DNA from: Dunaliella salina
Taxonomy: Eukaryota; Chlorophyta; Chlorophyceae; Chlamydomonadales; Dunaliellaceae
DNA: 10,787 bases
Direction of reading: 5' to 3'
Assembly (NCBI GenBank): GCA_002284615.2
Contig: MU069824.1
Coordinates: 125,851 to 136,637, forward strand
Shown here: piece by piece, positions 7,612-10,787 of the stretch
Layout of the letters: every line of letters starts with the position of its first letter
How positions within the stretch are numbered: the stretch's first letter is position 1
Notes under the pieces: model-generated
The model's input: only the letters and a program-made list of their open reading frames with translations
Databases searched by the model: none
What the model was told of the DNA's origin: nothing
Translations under genes and position numbers: made by a program

Positions 7612-10241
7612 CTGTGTGCAGCATGATTTGATTGAACATTGATGGTGGTGATGGTGACGGTGATGATGGTGATGATGCTGATGACAATGCCAATGAATTG
7701 ATGGGTTAAGCCATTAGAACGCTGGAAGTCCTGGGCCTCCAGGTGCATGGACTGAATGACCCAGCGAACCCCACACTGGCTAGTCTTCACTCTCGGAGCA
7801 GCGTGCAGCAACGCCCTTGTACTTTTTTGCACACTTGGAAGTGTACTCATTTGAGATCGCGTCATGAGCTGACTTGCTAGCTTTAGCTCCACGTTTTGGA
7901 ACGATTCCCTTGCTCGGATTCGACTCCACTATTCAATTTCACAAGGTTGGATGAAGTCGGTCGGACAAAGTTGATGATGACAAGCAGAGAAAGTAGGTCT
8001 GCCCTGCATCATCAACTGATACAAGCACTTCCCCTTCATCGCAATCTGTCCCAAAAATGGAAAAAGCGAAGTCTTTGCATGAGGCTGCATTAAGAGAGGG
8101 TTCCTCGACTGGCAAGCTTGCAGGAACCTCACCAAACTCCTCCACCAAAGCCCCCTCATGGGCATGTGTAGCTACTGGCCTTCTTTCATGGTGCTAGCAC
8201 CGTGGAAGGAGGCCAGCAGCGTGTCATGCCATGAGAAAGGTCTTCCTTTTCTCCTTTCTACTCTCCAATTCCGCCTAGACAGGGCAGGCGCCTTTCATCT
8301 GTTCCCGCAATCTGGTGCCCCCCCACCTGGAGGTGAGCACCACAAAAGCTCTTTTCTTCCTTCAGACCCGTCATGTGACCCACCCGACTTTGAAGCGCGC
8401 AATCTGCACTGTCAAGTGGCTTTTCATCACCCACCTTCAGCTTGGACGCTTTGCCCGTCTCCTGCAGCATCTTCAGCGCAGTGCTGCGAGCCTCAGGCAG
8501 GGCCACCAGTTGCTGCGATAAAGGCATATGCACAAATGGGTCAGCAAAAGCATGCAGAACTGAGGGCCACTATTTGCTGCAATAAAGGCATATGCACAAC
8601 TGAGTCAGCAAAGGCACGCAGAAGTGAGGGCCACCAGTTGCTGCAATAAAGGCATATGCAGAACTGAGTCAGTAAGGGCATGCAGAACTGAGGGCCACAG
8701 TTGCTGCAATAAAGGCATATGCACAACTGAGTCAGCAAAGGCAAAAAGAAGTGAGGGCCACCAGTTGCTGCAATAAAGGCATATGCAGAACTGAGTCAGT
8801 AAGGGCATGCAGAACTGAGGGCCACCAGCACCACCGGCAGCAAGGCATGCAGAACTGAGGGCCACCAGTTGCTGCAATAAAGGCATGCAGGACTGAGTCA
8901 GCAGTGTACTCACATTTCTTCTCCCTCACTCTTGATGGGCAGCTTGAGATCGCAGTATTTTGAGACTGTGATGTTCAGCGCATTTCTTGATTGCACTTGA
9001 AGGCATGCAGCATGAGAGCATCGAGACCTGCAAGTCCCTTACGCAACCCGACAACTGCTCACTGCAAGCCACCACACAGGTAACAAGGTTACAAGGCCTC
9101 CAGTCAAAACGACTGACTGCTAGCCTGAAGTCACCACACAGGCCTCCAGCCCAGTTGCTTCCACCTACGAGCGCCCTCCAAGCAATGCCTGTGCTCACCT
9201 TGAAGTCCATCGAGGTGACGTGTGGCATATTCTGCTGCTGCGCTGTCTGCTGCTTCAAGTTCTCTTCCTTGGGGATCACCACGGCCACGAGGAAGTTCTC
9301 AAAGCTGCTGCCATACACCCAAAGCTGCAAGCAGGCACACAAGGGCAAGGTGTAAAATGTTGAACCAGCCATGCTTTGGGAATCGCCAAAGGCATGTGAG
9401 AAGGTCTCGCAGCTGCTGCCACAACCACAGCGGTAAGCAACCATGAGTGTGCGAAAGGTGTACAAGGTTCACAAGAAAAGAGCCACTCAGTCAAAACGCA
9501 TGGCTGCTGGGCTTACCGCGGTAAGCAACCATGAATGTGCGAAAGGTAAGCTCTGCGTGTGCTTTACACATGGATCACCATGCAGGCCAGCTTCATGTGA
9601 GATGATGCGACCTGAACTCATGTCCAACTAATACTTCATCCTTTGTTAATAATACTTCTTTTAAAGTCATGACCCAAACATGACTTACTTCGAATTGTAT
9701 CTGCCCCTCATGACCACAAACACCACCATACACTTGCGCCTACAATCACAACTGAAGGAACCAGGAGGAAGCTCTTCTGCAACACAATCCAGGCCAACAA
9801 AGGAGGAAAAACTGCGTGCGCAAGACACTTCAACCCCCTGTAGCTGTTCATTGCTGTAACCCAGTACAGATATACAATAGAGAAGTGCAAGCATTGCAAG
9901 CCCCAGGCACACTCTTCCTGCAATAACACATTTATTGCCTTGCAAACCTAAACCTCTCTCAATGATGTCTCACAAATGAATGTCGGTGAGACCTTGATTA
10001 TTTAGGTGCAATTTAGAGTTAATACGCAGGTTTGATGTGCAGGAAGACCTCCAGGCAAATCCAGCACCTGATGCACACCTCAAAACAGATTTCCTGAAAC
10101 AAAACCCTTCCTGGATGCGCACATCACAGGCACAGGATCCTTGAAAGAAAGAAAAAAACTCCCGCAAGGTGCTGCTCACCTGGTCCACTATAGGGCACAT
10201 CTTGTATGCATTCTCCACACGCTCCACAGCCACATACTCCC
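7453..10241 (-). CDS. LACS: Long-chain acyl-CoA synthetase, 3' part (4 exons)
   Basis: Joined exons 10241-10180, 9324-9199, 8512-8435 and 7611-7453 encode 140 residues plus TAA: the C-terminal lid domain of a eukaryotic long-chain acyl-CoA synthetase. The enzyme activates fatty acids with ATP and CoA for lipid synthesis or beta-oxidation, usually at ER, plastid or peroxisomal membranes. Hallmarks are EYVAVERVENAYKMCPIVDQ, LWVYGSSFENFLVAVVIPKE, ETGKASKLK-GFEIIKAVHLD and ITPSFKLKRPQLLKKYQ, which hold family-typical order and spacing. Every junction is GT-AG and keeps the frame. The AMP-binding core and the upstream DRKKNIFKLSQ-type motif must lie right of 10787. The C-terminus ends KAEQ without an SKL-type peroxisomal signal. 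LACS versus ACSL subfamily and cell compartment cannot be decided from this part. Confidence 0.93.
7641..7684. repeat. Imperfect GAT/GGT trinucleotide microsatellite
   Basis: About 44 bp built from gatggtggtgatggtgacgg-type triplets, ending gatgatgctgatga. It lies in the last LACS intron, about 30 bp upstream of the acceptor in transcription order. Confidence 0.85.
7725..7772 (-). other. Degenerate copy of the last LACS exon's start
   Basis: On the minus strand this matches the beginning of the last exon (7611 downward) at 32 of 46 aligned bases with one 2-base gap, including the exact block tgcacctgga. The translation GVRWVIQSMHLEAQDF parallels GFEIIKAVHLDTEPF in the matching frame. It may be an old partial duplication or a dead alternative exon. 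Chance similarity is not excluded. Confidence 0.4.
7939..8193 (-). other. Coding-like open stretch inside LACS intron, unrecognised
   Basis: About 84 open codons between TAG (8194-8196) and TGA (7939-7941). There is no ATG start. The translation (LVEEFGEVPASLPVEEPSLN, SIFGTDCDEGEVLVSVDDAG) has protein-like composition but matches no family I recognise. It may be a relic of an inserted gene or transposon, or chance. Confidence 0.25.
8435..8512 (-). CDS. LACS: LACS exon ending GKASKLK (78 bp)
   Basis: Acceptor ttatcgcag ends at 8513 and donor gtgggt starts at 8434. It encodes 26 codons in phase 0, starting QLVALPEARSTALKM and ending ETGKASKLK, the helix before the final strand. The first 13 bases of the exon and the intron end next to it form the first unit of the 64-bp minisatellite at 8500-8904, so several near-identical acceptors lie upstream in transcription order. 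Confidence 0.9.
8500..8904. repeat. 64-bp minisatellite carrying a splice acceptor
   Basis: Head-to-tail units start at 8500, 8564, 8628, 8692 and 8755 (64, 64, 64, 63, 64 bp), followed by a 40-bp degenerate unit (8819) and a partial unit (8859 to about 8904). The 8628 and 8755 units are identical; the 8564 and 8692 units resemble each other, so there is a 127-128 bp higher-order period. On the minus strand each complete unit contains tttattgcag followed by a CAACTGGTGGCCC-like string: the acceptor and first 13 bases of the exon at 8435-8512. The unit at 8500 overlaps the real exon edge. Confidence 0.95.
8513..9198 (-). other. LACS intron (686 bp) with splice-site minisatellite
   Basis: GT-AG intron; the protein joins DFK to QLVALPE with no missing family segment. 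Its 3' part is the minisatellite at 8500-8904. The part from 8905 to 9198 holds one copy of the short dispersed repeat (9079-9125) between imperfect 27-bp direct repeats (9054-9080 and 9116-9142, 21 of 27 identical). Confidence 0.85.
9079..9125 (+). repeat. Short dispersed repeat, copy C
   Basis: It reads ggtaacaaggttacaagg, then cctccagtcaaaacg and actgactgctagcc on the plus strand. It shares acaaggtt-acaa and cagtcaaaacg with copy D and the tail/core order with copies A and B. It is flanked by diverged 27-bp direct repeats. Confidence 0.55.
9199..9324 (-). CDS. LACS: LACS exon with WVYGSSFENFLVAVV motif (126 bp)
   Basis: Acceptor gcttgcag ends at 9325 and donor gtgagc starts at 9198. It encodes 42 codons in phase 0 at both ends, beginning LWVYGSSFENFLVAVVIPKE and ending HVTSMDFK. 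The family has V-W-V-Y-G at the junction; here the first residue is Leu. A Gln-rich run (KQQTAQQQ) falls in the variable region. Confidence 0.93.
9431..9547. repeat. 29-bp direct repeat flanking a 59-bp segment
   Basis: cggtaagcaaccatgagtgt (9431-9450) continues as gcgaaaggt to 9459 and recurs at 9519-9547 with one difference (28 of 29). The 59 bp between (9460-9518) contain dispersed-repeat copy D. Their end gcttaccg abuts the second repeat's cggtaagc to form a perfect 16-bp palindrome at 9511-9526. It fits either an insertion with target duplication or a tandem duplication. Confidence 0.85.
9458..9513 (+). repeat. Short dispersed repeat, copy D
   Basis: Plus-strand tacaaggttcacaag, gagccactcagtcaaaacg and ggctgctggg align with copies B and C in order. 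It lies between the 29-bp direct repeats. Confidence 0.55.
10180..10241 (-). CDS. LACS: LACS exon with GEYVAVE motif (62 bp)
   Basis: Acceptor tttgaacag ends at 10242 and donor gtgagc starts at 10179. Two bases complete a Gly codon begun in the previous exon, then 20 codons give EYVAVERVENAYKMCPIVDQ, ending in phase 0. This segment follows the hinge of the acyl-CoA synthetase fold. The phase means that the unseen upstream exon should end with the first base of the Gly codon. Confidence 0.92.
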
Positions 10242-10787
10242 CTGTTCAAACAGAGGCGTGATTCAGAGAGCTCTCCTCAAAAAGGTGATTACGACAAGAA
10301 GCTGTTGATTCGCGGCATGAACAGCCACAATTCAGCAAGGCATCTTGTGACGCCTACTGTCCACTTGCCAGCCTCCGTCATATTTTGCCACACTGGCAGG
10401 GCCTCTCCCTGACGCCCTGATGATGCATGTGTCCTATTAGGTTCGCCCTGCCTCTTTTCAGGGAGGGTTTAGGTTTTTAGGGAAGGGAAAAGAGGCAGGG
10501 CGAAACTAATAGGACACATGCAACATTTTGCTGGAAAACACCCATGCCTTAAAATCGAACAACCTTCAGGGCTAAACATTAGTGATGGAGGTGAAGATCA
10601 GGCCTGCCATTTTTGTCAGTACAGATCTTCTGTCGAATGGGGGTTCATACAGGTACAACAGCAGGCATCCTTTTGCATAGTGCAAACGTGCTAATCCTGT
10701 TTGTTTTCTTTCTCCTTCTTTCTTCCCACTTCACACATGATTTTGCACGTCCTTTTGTGCGGGCACACGCCAGTGTAAGATCAGCAG
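10242..10787 (-). other. LACS upstream intron, partial (at least 546 bp)
   Basis: Sequence upstream of the GEYVAVE exon in transcription order. The preceding exon should encode a DRKKNIFKLSQ-type motif ending in a split Gly codon; it is not present in either orientation, so the intron extends past the window. It contains the foldback element at 10420-10526; the rest shows nothing I can support. Confidence 0.75.
10420..10526. mobile_element. 107-bp foldback (MITE-like) element with G-rich loop
   Basis: Arms 10420-10458 and 10488-10526 are reverse complements over 39 bp with two mismatches; the central 34 bp have one. The 29-bp loop has four G-runs (ggg-a-ggg ... ttaggg-aa-ggg). No transposase, ORF or clear target duplication is visible. 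The high arm identity suggests a young insertion or selection on the hairpin. A small MITE is the simplest reading; a hairpin-RNA precursor is possible. Confidence 0.8.

Larger units (their letters stand above)
7612..8434 (-). other. LACS intron (823 bp)
   Basis: GT-AG intron between the GKASKLK exon and the last exon. It holds a GATGGT-type microsatellite (7641-7684), a degenerate copy of the last exon's start (7725-7772) and an open coding-like stretch (7939-8193). No alternative exon is supported by homology to the family, because the two flanking exons join without a gap in the protein. Confidence 0.85.
9325..10179 (-). other. LACS intron (855 bp)
   Basis: GT-AG intron between the CPIVDQ and LWVYG exons. 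It contains a degenerate copy of the downstream exon's start (about 9400-9432), a 29-bp direct repeat (9431-9459 and 9519-9547) and dispersed-repeat copy D. The stretch 9548-10179 shows only a small 7-bp inverted repeat (9665-9685) and nothing else I can support. Confidence 0.85.

Noticed and set aside
8541..8929. Overlapping minus-strand ORFs of 65-102 codons rich in CMPLLTQ-type repeats
   Set aside because: They are translations of the 64-bp minisatellite within an intron; they are open because the unit lacks stops in some frames.
8926..8990. A possible extra LACS exon on the minus strand with a protein-like segment before a gtgag-type donor
   Set aside because: The exons on either side already join without a gap in the family alignment, and this segment matches no part of the domain.

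Overview
This is nuclear eukaryotic DNA. The evidence is a multi-exon gene with canonical GT-AG introns, a long decayed non-LTR retrotransposon, satellite-like repeats and small foldback elements, and no bacterial-style operon. A single-celled alga or other protist fits best, but the sequence alone does not fix the lineage.

Left part (1 to about 6614, minus strand): one LINE-type retrotransposon, apparently 5'-truncated and running off the left edge of the window. Read 5'->3' on the minus strand it carries an APE-type endonuclease (EN), an EN-RT linker, a reverse transcriptase (RT) with FADD active site, an RT C-terminal tail, a proline/glutamine-rich linker, a PHD-type zinc finger, a domain resembling a PCIF1-like methyltransferase with a degraded catalytic motif, and an RNase H domain cut by the window edge. 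Several frameshifts and in-frame stops show that this copy is dead. Neighbouring blocks often stay in one frame across a single stop, which suggests one very large ancestral ORF. A 137-bp sequence has inserted into the EN-RT region with a perfect 24-bp target duplication.

Middle (6615 to 7452): a hairpin and a short dispersed repeat at the LINE 5' junction, then about 760 bp without a convincing gene, which probably includes the 3' UTR of the next gene.

Right part (7453 to 10787, minus strand): the 3' end of a long-chain acyl-CoA synthetase (LACS/ACSL) gene. Four exons were resolved to the base (10180-10241, 9199-9324, 8435-8512, 7453-7611). They encode the conserved C-terminal domain from the GEYVAVE motif to the stop codon. 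Upstream exons lie outside the window. The introns are rich in repeats: a 64-bp minisatellite made of copies of one exon's own 3' splice site, degenerate copies of two other exon starts, a GATGGT-type microsatellite, a 29-bp direct repeat with a palindrome, and a 107-bp foldback element with a G-rich loop.

The two halves are functionally unrelated, a host lipid-metabolism gene next to a dead retroelement. They share a short (~50-60 bp) repeat core found four times, twice at the LINE and twice in LACS introns. The most notable items are the EN-RT-PHD-MTase-like-RNase H architecture, the minisatellite that multiplies a splice acceptor, and the short repeat family with a long target duplication.
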